From: Whitmania pigra
Taxonomy: Eukaryota; Annelida; Clitellata; Hirudinida; Haemopidae
DNA length: 64,000 nt
Direction: 5' to 3'
Assembly: GCA_021613335.1 (NCBI GenBank)
Contig: JAJTWR010000410.1
Span: 62,001 to 126,000, forward strand
A program made the translations under genes and the position numbers. Below, in pieces: positions 1 through 12,250 of the stretch. Numbering within the stretch: the stretch's first letter is position 1; every line of letters starts with the position of its first letter. The notes below the pieces were generated by a model. It did not search any database and was not told the DNA's origin. It was given only the letters and a program-made list of their open reading frames with translations.

Positions 1-89
1 GAGAGGATTGAAGGAAGTTGGGCGATAGGAAAATATATATTAGATCTTTTTAGATTTGGTATGATGTAGCTATTTTTCTAATTAATGCT

Positions 90-362
90 ATGAAACAGGA
101 CACTTCAACATTAAGCAACACTTCAGAGGAGGAACAGGGACCTAGCAGACCTAAGAAGAGAAAAGTGCAGCCACTGCCATCACAACACAAACACTTCAAG
201 CTGTCACTGCACATGCCTGAAATGATAAGCCGGGACAAATTTAGTCCTCGTTGCAAGCTTCCAGGATGTACTGGTAGAACAACTGTTAGATGTCAAACTT
301 GTAATGTACATTTGTGTCTAACAGCACAACAAAACTGTTTCACAGAATTTCATAAAAAATGA
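90..362 (+). pseudogene. piggyBac-derived transposase, C-terminal fragment
   Basis: A 90-codon open frame whose last 40 residues form a cysteine-rich zinc-ribbon-like tail, with CKLPGC, then RCQTCNVHLC, then NCF and a closing FH. This spacing is typical of the C-terminal cysteine-rich domain of piggyBac (DDE_Tnp_1_7) transposases, which binds the element's end. A basic PKKRK stretch lies ahead of it. The catalytic DDE core is absent from this side of the window, so it is either the 3' end of an element running off the left edge or a truncated relic. A piggyBac-type MITE with TTAA ends lies at 33.8 kb, so this family has been active in the genome. Confidence 0.7.
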
Positions 363-659
363 TAGAGACCCTTTGTTCACTACAGTGTACATGACAATAT
401 CATTATGTATATTCATAATAAAACTTTAGTTACTGTTATTGACTCTTAAATGTTATAAAATTGAAAAAAAATTGAAATTTTTTGCATCTTGTATTGGTGG
501 GCCTGAGGAGGATATACCTAAAATATTAGCAGAGAATGATGCTTTAAGTGTGATGGTTGGAGTAATAATAGAAATGAATCCATGGTCAATGTTGTTTATA
601 ATGTCAACACATCCTGTTTTTTTCAAAACCATCCAAACAGGAAAATATAAGGCTGAAAA

Positions 660-1180
660 ATTATGGAAGTTATCGAGGAAGTTGGACTAGAAAAGCTTGT
701 TGTAATGGACAATGCGTCAAATATGAAAACTGTATTGTCAATCATTGAGCAGAAATATCCTCATATTTATTGCTGTGGTTGTTCTCATGGACTTAACCTC
801 TTGATGAATGATATTGCCAAGCTGACAACTATAAACCAAGTAATATCAAGTTCAACAAATGTAATTAGGAACTTCAAAAGAAGCAATTAATTGACACCGT
901 TGAAGTCCAAAATCCTTCCACAAAAAACATTTACTTTATTGAAACTATGAAAACTAGATGGGGCTCCAATGTATTTTCATTAAGAAGCTTAGGACAGAAT
1001 AAATATGAATTGCAGCAATTGGCTGTTGATGCTGAGGCCTAAAGTTGTATCCATCTTGAATGATGTTTACTGGGATCACCTGCATGAAGTTTTGATGTTT
1101 CTGAAACCAACTGCTGATGAGATCAGAGCCCACGAATGAATTTTGTTGCAAAGTTGTTTAATGAGCTTACCACCCATTTT
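660..1180 (+). pseudogene. decayed hAT-superfamily transposase fragment
   Basis: The frame from 663 to 890 contains VVMDNASNM followed by YPHIYCCGCSHGLNLL and NDIAKL, the pattern around the second catalytic aspartate of hAT transposases (ZBED/zf-BED type). After a stop and frame change, 945-1045 continues with TRWGSN and SLGQNKYELQQLAVDAEA, the conserved TRW block. Several stops and frame shifts show it is dead. No terminal inverted repeats or target duplication were recognised. The stretch from 363 to 660 has no recognisable coding content. Confidence 0.65.
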
Positions 1181-2083
1181 CAAAAAGCACTTTCAAATTC
1201 GTTCGAGGCTCTTCAACTTTCTGCATAAGAAATAGACAAGATAACAGATGTTCTGCTGGAGAGGAAAATGTTCTGCCTGAAAACGATACATAAAGCAGCT
1301 AACTTGCTAGATCCTCGCAGTATTAATCAACAGCATATTTGGTGAAATGGAGTCAGAACTTGATTTAAATTAGCATTGTTGTTCTAGTTTTGAATTTTTT
1401 ACTTATGTATTCACAGGAAAGTCTGAGACAGGAAATTGTAATTTCATTGGTGAAAGGGAACATCTCTATTTCTGCATGTAGAAGAATTGAATTACATAAA
1501 AAACGCTGAAGATAAAGAAGAAGCTGTCATATTTCATGACATGTGACACTTGCTTCACATGGTTTCATAAGTGCTGTCAAAAAGTCATCGATATTGTATT
1601 TGCAACTATAGAAAATGATATGCAAAGTGTGAGACTGAAGTTCTTGGAACTTTGGTTACTTATCTTTTGATGAATTTACCTTTCTTAATCATGTTAATAA
1701 TTCACCTCGCTAATAGTAATAATAATGAACAAAGAACAACGGCCAAACCAGAGATAGCATTGAAAGTGGGTGGTGCCCCCGCGTTCACAAATAGCTGCAT
1801 ACGTTGATGACGGTTTACATTACCCGGCAAGTCAGAGCCGACAGTAAAAGCTCTCACCAACTCTCATGCCAGTTTATTCATTTATTAATAAAATTTAACA
1901 CTTGAACTTTGTATTTAAGTTTTACAATATGGAAGCCAATTATGTCAATGTCTGTGTCACAGCAAGGTAGTTAAGTTAGCGTTATTCAAGTTCTCGAACA
2001 GTTTTACAGGAGTTACAGCTGTTACGTTACACTCTAGGAAAAAACATGGCAAAAATGTTACATCATGTAAGGGCTCTTAACAA
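1181..2083. other. non-genic region
   Basis: AT-rich DNA without a credible gene. It probably includes further degraded transposon sequence following the hAT relic, but nothing in it can be named. Confidence 0.4.
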
Positions 2084-2242
2084 ATGAACAGTTTAGTTAG
2101 TATGTTTGCAAGCAGATATGTTTTTAAACCATCAGTGAGTGATGAAATTGAACCATCTCAAGCCAGTGGTGATTCTGTTGAGGCTTTCCCATCAGTTACT
2201 GCTAATCGATATGATGAAAATATTGTAGAACTCTGCGAGTAA
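2084..2242 (+). pseudogene. small unrecognised open frame, probably a broken element gene
   Basis: A 52-codon ATG frame, serine- and acid-rich, that ends in a stop. A one-base frame change near 2235 would extend it by about 25 residues (reading SNVINAIEEQ and then CNIIIVADG) to the stop at 2318. I do not recognise it. Its position among transposon relics and its broken frame suggest a dead mobile-element gene rather than a host gene. Confidence 0.25.
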
Positions 2243-2810
2243 TGTGATTAATGCAATAGAGGAACAGACTGGGTGCAATATCATCATTGTTGCAGATGGG
2301 TGCATATCCAGTATGTAGAAACGAAAAGATCAACAGGAGTAGCAAGCAACTGAATTTCCATACAAATTCTCTTCTAAGCCAAGGGATAAGAAATGATTTA
2401 AGAAATAAAATTTAGCAAGTAGTTGTCTCATATATACCTTTTTTATTTTCTTTATTTGTTGATTCTTCTGAGAGTTAACATGGCAGCTAGAGGAGGTTAT
2501 AGATCGGATGGGCATTTTGCCTTCGCCGATAACACATTCGTGAGGGAAATTATATTTCCTTTGAATTTGGAAGAATCATTATAGTTACAGGGGCTGAAAA
2601 AAGTTTCTACTTGCGCTAGTAAGCTAGTAATGCTATTGAGCATTATAACAGCTCAAGTAATATTCACGAGGCACCTACCTTATCGGTGCTTCATTCCTAT
2701 CTCAATCCGAAAAGAGTTTCGAAAGTCATTCAAGAATCTCAAATATGAATGAATAAACACGAAGCCGTCGTCGAATCCGACTAGAGCACAAGCTTTCTCC
2801 AGAAGAAGAA

Positions 2811-2880
2811 AAGCGACAAAAGCTTTTTTTTTTTTTTTTTTTTTTATTAACGTCGGTTGCATATCTAAGCGACAAAAGCT
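2811..2880 (-). mobile_element. 42-bp retro-inserted stub with poly(A) tail and 14-bp target duplication
   Basis: The direct repeat AAGCGACAAAAGCT occurs at 2811-2824 and again at 2867-2880. Between the copies are about 21 T residues followed by ATTAACGTCGGTTGCATATCT. Read on the minus strand this is a 21-bp sequence with a poly(A) tail, flanked by a 14-bp target-site duplication, which is the signature of LINE-mediated target-primed reverse transcription with extreme 5' truncation. Confidence 0.7.
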
Positions 2881-3382
2881 CGTGGCGGCCGTCTTATTAA
2901 CACAAGTTTACAGAGGTGCAAGGTTTGAATTCAAAAAGATTCTGAATATTGCAATTTAAATTTTTAAAATTTTAATTAAATCTAAAAATTGTTTTGACAT
3001 TTAAATTAAAAATTACGTTTTTGATAAACTAATTTGTAAACAGTTTAAAATTAATTGTTAAAAATCCTGTCATCTCTATTGTGTCGAAATTTTACTTTAT
3101 TAATTTTAATGTGTTAATTTATTTTTTTAGTACATTGCAATTAATTATTTGTTTTATAAAATTTTTCCGAACAATTTTGAAGCATATTTTGCATTTCTAA
3201 AATTTCATACGACAGATGGCGCTTATCCAATATGATAACCAACAATTTCAAGCGTAAATAGTAGGAACAAAAAAGTTAATTAAAGCTGATCGGATTCTGA
3301 AAATTTCAACAAAAAATATAAAAACTTCTTCTCATGTTGTTCTGTTCTTCCACCTTCATAGGAATCATCCTTGTCTGCTCAG
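2881..3382. other. AT-rich non-genic region
   Basis: Very AT-rich sequence with no open frame or element that I can recognise. Confidence 0.4.
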
Positions 3383-3412
3383 CAGGGACGTCAATTCAGC
3401 CTTTTCCAAGAT
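3383..3412 (+). repeat. terminal inverted repeat-like end shared with the 40.1-kb MITE
   Basis: CAGGGACGTCAATTCAGC is followed at the same spacing by TTTTCCAA, matching the inward reading of the right end of the 193-bp MITE at 40114-40306 (CAGGGACGTCATTTT, then TTTTCCAA). It looks like one end of a second family member. No partner end was found nearby. Confidence 0.45.
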
Positions 3413-3469
3413 AGAGGCTGTCAAGATACGTTAGAAAAAAAAAGTCATTGCAATGAGAACTATCTCTGT

Positions 3470-3603
3470 AAACTATTTGGGGGTAAACAAGTCCACTCTG
3501 CTGCAAGCCTACAGAGCTACCACCCGCTCCGTCCTCGACTATGGCTATGAGGTGATTTGCAAACGGATCAGAGACACCTACGACAAGCTTCAGCGATTTA
3601 TAT
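3470..3603 (+). pseudogene. non-LTR retrotransposon reverse transcriptase fragment
   Basis: The translation reads NYLGVNKSTLLQAYRATTRS and then VLDYGYEVI, followed by YDKLQRF. This matches the region downstream of the catalytic core in Jockey/CR1/RTE-type reverse transcriptases, where a TLL..Y.A..RS..DYG block is conserved. It ends in a stop at about 3603. No other domain of the element is recognisable nearby, so it is a short dead fragment. Confidence 0.6.
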
Positions 3604-3677
3604 AATTATTATTATAACAATTTCTATCTTTGACCGATTTTGATAATAAAAATTCAAAATAGAATTTTATAGAATAG

Positions 3678-3820
3678 TATGCAAAAGTCAGCAGGTCGAC
3701 TTACGCTTTCCTCACCAAGATCGGATTGTCAAGCCGAGAGACAACTAAAGCTATGACAAGGATGTCTGAGGCCGCAGAAACAGCATCATTCTGGGTCTGG
3801 CACATGAGGAGCCAGAGGAA
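3678..3820 (+). repeat. unidentified coding repeat, copy A
   Basis: The frame reads TYAFLTKIGLSSRETTKAMT and then RMSEAAETASFWVWHMRS. A second copy on the opposite strand at 7462-7611 reads ANTFLTQIGLSSRERTRAMI and then KMSKTAEAASCWIWEMRG. Roughly half the residues are identical and most differences are conservative, so the similarity is at protein level. I cannot name the family. The sequence from about 3820 to 4210 may belong to the same element. Confidence 0.5.
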
Positions 3821-4964
3821 GTCTTAAGAGGCCACTTCAGGAAAGCCGGAGAAAGCCGTCGGTCTCCGGTGTAAAAGATATACCGAACGACGAGGCCAAA
3901 TCCGAGAAACGCGATATTGTCGGAAAAAATGGGCCGACCTCGGGCTCGCAAAGTACTATGAACTGTAAACCAAGGCCCGCGGTCGAGTCCCGAAAGCTTC
4001 TACCTCCGACTGAAATTATAAGGCCCAGTTTACATATATTAAGTACATGGTGTGAAGAAGCCACCGAGAGCTTTCATGACCACTGTAGGAAACTGAGGTG
4101 GATGCGATCGACATAAAAATGCCAAAAACTCTTCTCATCGTCGAAGTTTGCCGGTGCGCGCGACAAGAAGAAGCCATCGATAGCTTTCGTGGTCGCTCCA
4201 GCTTAGGCAGCAGTGACCAGCATAAGAAGGCCAACTACAAAATCTTACAAGCGCTTTGAAATATTTAATAATATATCTATTATCAAGTTTTTCCAAAGTA
4301 ATCACAGTATAATTAATGAACTACAAAACTATATAAATGGTATTTTTAGAGAATAGTTTAGTAAATAATATTTTTATCATGGGTAGAAAGAGTGTACTAA
4401 AAGCTAAAGAGAAAGAAAATATTCTGGCCTTCAAAACAGCAATATTTTCGCATTGAAAATAGAAAGATTGCCAAGCAACTAAATAGACGTGAATTTGTTG
4501 TTTCTAGATTTTACAAGGCTATGGAACAAAATATATCGGTGGGAGACCTCAAAAACTTCAACAAAAGATGCGAAGAAAACTATTTCGTAAAGCTTCTAAA
4601 GAAACTCCCTATGCAAACCAGCCTATAACAAATTTGAAATTAAATGTCTGTAAAAAGACAGGCTGTATTTATTTAAAAACAGTGAAAAATTCAAATATGG
4701 CAGACGTTTAAAGATTTTGCATCTCAAAGAAGGTCGCAGATAGGTGGAATGGGCTAATAATATGATTGACTTCAAATCGGGGTGGGACCAAATAGTTCTT
4801 TTCCGATGAGATAAAATTTAATCTGGTTGGGCCATATGGCTTCCAATATTATTGCCACCACTTAATTATAGAAAAGAAAACCTACTTTGGCAGACAACAA
4901 GGAGGAGGCTAGGTCATGATCTGGGGAAAAATTTGGTCAAAAGTGACGACATCTTTGACATTTG

Positions 4965-5447
<483 letters not shown>

Positions 5448-6503
5448 ATAAAGGGAAGATCCAAATCTCACAGTTATGTTGACATATTAGATAAGTTTCA
5501 TTTTGCCAATAATAATTTTGGCGATAACTTTGTATTTCAGCAAGCTAATGACACCACACAAGTCTCCAAGTTTACAAGAATGTTTTTCCAGGAAAGGAAA
5601 ATTAAGATCAGTATTATCCACGGATCACAACCTAATTAAAAACATTTATTGAAAGATTATTAATGAAGTATATAAAGGTGGAAAGACATATTTTGACAAA
5701 AAAGCTGGAAGAGGCTTTAATAAGGGCATGGAACAGCCTGGGAGACAATTACCCTAAAACGCTAATTAAACCAATAAAATATATATGCATACAAGTTTTA
5801 GAAAATAAAGGACATATTATTAAGCATTAAAAATATCGTTCGAATAAAATTTAAAAGTTAATTATTTGATAATTTAACCGTGAATTGAGTTTTCCAAAGC
5901 GCTTGTAACCTTTTTATGAGCACTGCATGCATATCATCGGAGGCGTCATTTGTTAACCATTTATTTAACGCACCGTCCCTTCCAACACGACACTACTGCT
6001 GCATATTTTGTATGAGAAACGCAATCTTTTTCGAAAACCTTTTCTTAAATTCCTAAAAATTATTCCATGAAGGTCGGTGAAATCAAGGTTCCTAGCTGTT
6101 CCACTCAGAAGACCAACTTCAGTTGATTTGAAACGAAGCCGTATCTTCCCCATCTACATTTGAAAGTCTGCGCAGTGTAAGAGAGTTACGTTTACAAAGT
6201 TATTATTTCTACATGCTACTGTTGCGCAAAAGCTTCATGCACAAGTTCTCTTTATTGTAAGTATTCTTATTTTTACCAATTAGAAATTTGGAAAAAGAAC
6301 CAAGCAGTTTTCTCATCTGTGAAATGCCTCTCTTGAGTGGTTATGAACTCAACCTGGAGAACCATGATCAACCCTCAAGTTCTTCAACAGGACAACAAAG
6401 TTTACCTGGTCTTCAGCAAAGTATTTCACATAATACTTTTGATGAGTTGGTTAATTAGCATCAAGAATATGACGTTTAATTTGTTTATTTTTTTCATTTT
6501 CAG

Positions 6504-6617
6504 ATAAAGCCATCAGAACAACCTTGCACGGATCCGAGTTTGGACGAACTGTACCACACTGGAAACCTTGCACTCAGATTACCGGTAGCACCAAACTACA
6601 CCCGAGCACTGAACCAG
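6504..6617 (+). other. candidate exon of unknown gene
   Basis: A 114-bp segment without stops in two frames, bordered by a good acceptor (TTTTCATTTTCAG) and a good donor (CCAG then GTAAAA). A possible following exon begins after TTTTTCCATAG at 6715. Neither translation matches a family I recognise, and no consistent downstream donor was found. It may be a leftover of a dead gene or coincidence. Confidence 0.2.
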
Positions 6618-7053
6618 GTAAAAATGGCGTCTTAATCCCTTTGAATACTAATTTAGACATATAATTTCTATTTATTTGAATTAATTCTATTCTTTTTGAT
6701 ATACTTTTTCCATAGTCAAACCTGTCTACAAGCCTTATGCTGGAGACAAAGCTGACCAAACGATATCCTTCAAATTTTGGCTTAAATTAATTATATGCCC
6801 TCGAACTAAAGTTACTATAATAAAATGTCGCATCTGGAAATCGCTCTCACTTGAACATTTTTTAATGTTAACGTACTAAATAAAAATAATAAAATAACAA
6901 CATGTATACCATTGAATTATTACTTAAAAAATAATAATATTAGGTAATAAAAATGATAGTCAGTAGGAAGAAGAGTGTAAAATAGGTTTGTGAAAACTCT
7001 TGCGAAAACTTATTTGAAATAAACATTTAATTATACGTTCTGTTTCCAATCAG

Positions 7054-7238
7054 GAAATATATACTTTGAGATTATTCAGAGAATGAACTTAGAAACTCCT
7101 ACCGCGGAGCAAACCGACAGAGTGCTCCCGTCATCAGTTTCGACCCAAACTCCTGACGTTCTCGAGGGGTGGGCCACATCCGTTGACCAGGGAGGTGTCC
7201 CTGTCGATGAAAACCCTACCTATCCGACTTCATCGTAA
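7054..7238 (+). other. candidate terminal exon of unknown gene
   Basis: After a plausible acceptor (TTTCCAATCAG) the frame reads NIYFEIIQRMNLETPTAEQT and continues to DENPTYPTSS and a stop at 7236-7238. It is clearly more GC-rich than its surroundings, as coding exons here tend to be. The composition resembles a hydrophilic C-terminal tail. No family is recognised and no certain upstream exon was found. Confidence 0.25.
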
Positions 7239-7461
7239 CGCACCGCATGTTATATGGTTATCGATGAGAACCACGGCGACCTTTGCGCATCGATCCCATT
7301 TAATGAAAACTGAGCTTTATAATTTCTTTGAAGTGGCCGCCATCACTTAGAAATATACGCTCACCGGCCGCGCGTATATATTGCCTCAAACGCCCATTCG
7401 CGTTTTTGAGGCATTTGCGAATGCGCGCGCCATCATCTCAAGCAAACCACGATCTCTTTTC

Positions 7462-7611
7462 TTAGCAACGCTTACGACCTCTCATCTCCCAAATCCAACA
7501 CGATGCTGCTTCCGCAGTCTTCGACATTTTTATCATAGCCCTAGTTCTTTCCCGGCTCGATAAACCTATTTGAGTGAGGAACGTGTTGGCTGACTTACCA
7601 ACTAAACCTCT
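7462..7611 (-). repeat. unidentified coding repeat, copy B
   Basis: Minus-strand frame containing FLTQIGLSSRERTRAMIKMS and AASCWIWEMRGRKRC, the counterpart of copy A at 3678-3820. The open frame begins upstream at about 7701 with a glycine/serine-rich lead. The family is unknown, and the pairing of two diverged copies in opposite orientation points to an interspersed element. Confidence 0.5.
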
Positions 7612-7981
7612 CGCTGCAACGCAATCTTGCGAGAATTTGCTTTGGACACCGCCGTTTTGGTAGCTTCCACTACCTCCTTTAGGACCTTGTTGTGTCGCCA
7701 CGTGTACCGACCATTGTCAGAGAATGGATATTGTCACAAAACATTTCGAACTGATTTAAACATTGTATTGACAAACGAGGTTGTATTTCAAGCATTTTAA
7801 TTTAATTAAAAATTTTAATTTGATTAATTTAATTTGGTTAATCAGTTTACGATGTGATATTTTATAATGTTGTCCACTTTTCATATAGAATTCGATGTTT
7901 AGATATAATTTTTATATTGCTTCTTCGTATCATTCTGATGCGAAAAAATAAAACGCTTATTTAATGAATTTCAAAACAAAA

Positions 7982-10900
7982 TTACAGAGGCTTTTTCTCA
8001 ATCGCATCCAAGGACGCCAAAAGGCCAGCCCAAATTTCTCTGAAAGATGGTTCAATTTCCTTAGGAAGCACAATGAAGCTGCTTCCTCTCAATTCTGGAA
8101 CAGCGGTATAAACTATTCCAGCCGTATCTTTTGCAAAGTCTATGATTCCTCCCGATGAAGGATCTAAAGGCAAAAAGACGTATTAGGATCAAATAACGAT
8201 AACATTTATATTTAGTAATTTATGTGTTTCATCGATAACTAACATATAGTTGAGCATGCATCTCCTCTGCTCCATTTCGTGTCGTAAACTTTTTCAATCG
8301 CATTGGCTGCTGCGTTTGCTACTCTCAGCTGTGATAGAAATGGATATTTTAAATGCAATCAAAATAAATAGGTGTCATAAATAGACAAGGTGTAGAAAAG
8401 CTACAATTCAAAACGGTCCAAAATTTCAGGATAAATCTTGAGACTGGAAAAAAATGAAAGCTTGTAGGAATAATCGCCATAAAGGTTTCCAAAACGTTTG
8501 AAGCCTGAAATCGTATTCTTCTAGTAGTTACCTGCGAGACTTCAGTTGAATGCCCCTTGAAGATACTCAGAAGATACTAATGAGTTTACCCCACTTGAGA
8601 AGTCAAGCAGTCGTTGGTTATTTGATGTTTGATTAAAAGGTCACCAAAGGTTATTCTCCAACTCTGATATATTGCAGAGGTTTTTTTTACTTTCAACTCA
8701 TAAAATTACTTATTTCTAACGTCACTTTCTTCCTCATTGACTCTTTATGTACTCGTTTATTAAGTGTAATTTACTTTTTAAATTTTCATTTCTCTTCCAA
8801 AGAAATGTTCTTGTTAAAGGCCTTTTTGAATAATAGAATAGTTCTTTATATTTTTGAATAACAGAAGCATTACTTCTCTTGACAAATAACCGTTGTTATG
8901 TCTTCAGCGAATTTAAAAACACAGTACGTTGCTATTATAATGAAAAATTTTCATATCATATCATTGTTTGATACCATTTGCTTATCTCCAAGGGTTTTGA
9001 AGTTATATTGTTACCTTATCTGAAGAATGCTGAAGAATTTCAGCATAGCTATAAATCATAAGCAAAGCTTTGGCTAAATACTATTTTAAATTTAACTTAA
9101 AATTTCAACGTGACTTTCATGTAAGTTCTTAACGATACATAGTTTTTTTTTAAATTGTTTCATATTTTAATAAAATAAAATTCAATGACTTAACGAATCT
9201 TGGAATTACAAAATAGCTTATGCTCCTTAACGATTATGACACGATAAATTGACTGTAATTGAATGCGATTATTTTAATGATAGTTTCAAGTAACCAATTG
9301 TCAGTAAAACAATTAATGCTTGTCATTGAAGCGCAACTTAAAACTCACCATTTCGGCAGCATCTTTTCCTATGTAACATGCATTCGTTTTATTGTCCGTG
9401 TGTGCGTAGGGTGTCAGCCAGTAACGTCCTTGAAGACCCATAAAAATGGATTCTAAATAAACCACAACAAGTAAATTTGTGTAAAGTATCTACCGTAAGA
9501 GTGCATCGAAATGGTTTCCACAATCGATTTGCCGATTGCTTTAAATTCGTTTTGAAGAGCCGCTACTTCCGGTTCAGAGGCTGCCGAGGGTCCTCTGTAA
9601 GTATCAGCGCAGGCAAGAGCACTCGCCCCAGAGGCTGAGAGGAAATAATCGAATTGCGAATACAAGTAAGAAATTGTACATACATTTCAAAATCAATTTA
9701 ACTCACTGCCCCATGCTGCATCAGCATTCCTGTTCAGATCCACTCCAACGCATGGCGAGTCAGAATTAATTCGTTTGTTCTTTCGCCATAGACGTTTCTT
9801 TGCAAAGGATTAAAGTTTTTGTGCCAAACAACAGGAATATTCGTTATTTTTTGTAAAATATAACAAATATGTGGAGAAACATTCTTGTCGATAAATGGTA
9901 ACAACGGCAATAAAGTTACACAAAAGTGATGTCAGACAACAAGCAATACAAACTCACTTCTCCCCATGAAAACTCGTAACCATCAGGATTGACAAGAGGA
10001 ACAGCATGAAAATCGTATTTATTCAAGAGATTTGTCACATCGCTTGAGTTGCCGTAGTTGTCAAAGAGCTGCGGTTCGAGTCACTAATTTAAATTTATTT
10101 TCCACAAATCAAAATGTCGACTAACATTTTGCAGAATCTTGAACAGTGTAGCAGTAGTCAACCACTCCCTCGCATGAGTTGTAGCATCCATCCAAACTGC
10201 TTTTCTAGGCGTTCCAGTCTTGCTAATCTAGAATTTAAAAATTTGTAGAGCAACAATATAAAAAAATACGCAATGATATTACCCTCAATCTTTTAATTGG
10301 TCTGTTCTCAACCGAATTTCCAAGAGAATCAACTGTACAAACGAAGCCATTTATGCATTTGGACGCAAGTCTGTCAATTTCTATGTAGATCTGAATAAAA
10401 ACATGTTTTCGTTATTAAAACATTCATTTATATTTATAACGTTATCAAGTAATTTGAGTATTGGCATCACGTCATTCAAAGTGTTGAAATCGTTGTAATC
10501 GAATCCAGTCCTTCGTTCACTCAACCTTTTTCTCTCTTCATCAATTTCCCTGTTTAAGATAATTGTCTTAAATATAGACATTATTTCTTATAATGAATAA
10601 CAAGAATGTTCTCACGTTTGAATGTTTGGAATGGCAACAGAAAAAGGACACTCGATGCTTTCCAGCAAGAACTTGAATTGATCAACCTTAGACGGATGTA
10701 CGAGAATGTCGAATTGTTCGTTTGATCTCATCCAAAAGTCCAACTATGAATTTTAAGAATTTATTAAACTTAACTGACACGCCAATTTGAGGCAAAAGGT
10801 GTGCAATCTTGCTCCAATTTTATGATCACAAACAGCTATTTTGATTTTGAACAAGTGCAAGAAAATATTACCATGCCATCATCTTGAAGATACCTCAAAA

Positions 10901-11070
10901 CTGCAAGGTGGTTTTTTCCTTCTGGAAATATTCTTAAAAGCTGATAGCTGAAGAATTATAAAAATTATATAAAAACTAATCATGCACCAAAATTCATTGC
11001 TATCATACCCATTGTAGGACTCTGCAGCAATAGCAGAAATAAACAAGAAGCAAACTAAGAACTTAATCAT
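7982..11070 (-). CDS. secreted A-type metallocarboxypeptidase (M14A)
   Basis: Zinc exopeptidase made as a pre-pro-enzyme. Exons (minus): 11070-11009, 10947-10872, 10743-10616, 10549-10441, 10390-10283, 10227-10126, 10068-9958, 9797-9707, 9634-9494, 9428-9349, 8328-8244 and 8163-7982. They total 1275 nt and encode 424 aa, the usual length of the family. MIKFLVCFLFISAIAAES is a signal peptide, and I chose this start over an in-frame ATG 60 nt upstream for that reason. The propeptide follows (YQLLRIFPEG, LDFWMRS). Zinc ligands are H179 and E182 (DATTHAREW) and H307 (SMHSYG). The substrate-binding block is GVDLNRN. Y365 matches the substrate-lid tyrosine and E388 (PELRG) the catalytic glutamate. 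I372 lines up with the bovine specificity residue 255, so hydrophobic C-terminal residues are the expected substrates. A digestive role is likely but inferred. Donors GTTATA and GTTAGT are weak. Confidence 0.93.
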
Positions 11071-11108
11071 GATTGTAGTTTGCAAGGATCGGATCACGAA
11101 TTCACCAA

Positions 11109-11116
11109 CTTTTATG
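11109..11116 (-). promoter_or_regulatory. TATA-like box of the carboxypeptidase gene
   Basis: CATAAAAG on the minus strand, 39-46 nt upstream of the chosen start codon. If used, the 5' leader would be only about 15-20 nt. Position and motif are suggestive only. Confidence 0.35.
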
Positions 11117-11130
11117 CAACTCTTTATCAT

Positions 11131-12059
11131 AAGTCTTGAAACAAATAAGATAATACTAATCTCAAAGTCGATGTCCTGAATTAGAATATTGATAACATGT
11201 TTTCAATTAGAAAATTGGAAACGCTAACAGTAGTTATCATGAAATAATTGATAACAGTTTATTGTTATTAATATTATTTATGATATTATATTTATTACAA
11301 AATGTAATTGCTCTTTCCTTGTGAATTGCAAAGCCCTTACTTTTAATTTAATTTTATGAATTTAGAAATTCATAAAAACAAATTCATAGCCTCATATCGC
11401 ATCGAGGTTTTATTCTAAATTAAAAGTAATATTATGCTTTTAACATATTATTTATTTTGTAATTTTTTTGCTTTATTCATTCTAAGGGGAAAATCTTTTT
11501 CTGACGTCATGATTTCTTATGTAATTATTTGCGCAATAAAATGCAAAATTATCATTCGCAGGATTATCAATTTCAAGTCTTCGGAGTAACGAATCTTAAC
11601 TGGTTTGATTTATTTCTTCCAATTGAGCTCTTAACATGTTTCTCGTGTCTGAAACTCATTATTTTTTTATTGCACTCGAGTGCGAACAAGTCATGTTCGT
11701 AACTGACGAGGCGAGAAAAACCAATCAAATACATTTTGTGAAGAGGAATAATTTAGAATAATATCATTAGTAAGTTATAATCAAATAATTTACTTGTAAG
11801 AACCAGTGTCCCACACCCTATCAATGATATTTTTCAAAATCCATAGACTTTTGTTTAGCTAATTTTATTGAAATAAAATAAACAGCTAGAGCTATTACAT
11901 ATTATTTGTTTCATAAATTACCAATTTATAGGTCATAATACAGCTCCAGGTTATAATAGTAGAAAAGCTGCCGCCATCAATTCCAACAATATTTGTTATT
12001 AAAAGTTTAAAGAAATATATTACTAATGTCTTTTGCTTTTTCTTACCTAGAAACCTTAT
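11131..12059. other. AT-rich intergenic region
   Basis: No gene seen. There are short palindromic AT stretches around 11340-11395. The frames present are AT-rich chance frames. Confidence 0.4.
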
Positions 12060-12250
12060 ATTGACACTTACTACAAAATTCCTTCGGACTACAATGACCT
12101 CTGGCATTTGTACAAAATACGTTGGCCAACCACCACACCAAGTGCAGAACGTGGGTTTGATAAACTATCTTTAGTCAAACAATGACTCAACGACGACTCA
12201 ATTTACAATGACTCAAAGACTTGCTTCTGCTGGAAAAATGAATGGTTGAT
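12060..12250 (+). pseudogene. hAT transposase C-terminal dimerisation domain relic
   Basis: The translation contains YYKIPSDYNDLWHLYKIRWP followed by TTTPSAERGFDKLSLVKQ and NDDSIYNDSKTCF. The pattern P-x-S-AER-x-F, two hydrophobic positions, then K is the core of the hAT C-terminal dimerisation domain. A stop follows VKQ. The rest of the element is not recognisable on either side. Confidence 0.6.

Larger units (their letters stand above)
5926..7461. other. non-genic region with two candidate exons
   Basis: No recognisable gene. Two pieces with splice-like borders (6504-6617 and 7054-7238) are listed separately. The remainder is AT-rich with scattered short frames. The GC-rich part around 7330-7460 probably belongs to the unidentified coding repeat whose core is at 7462-7611. 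Confidence 0.35.

Noticed and set aside
11895..12107. Minus-strand 70-codon frame
   Set aside because: It partly lies antisense to the recognisable hAT dimerisation-domain relic on the plus strand and has no features of its own.
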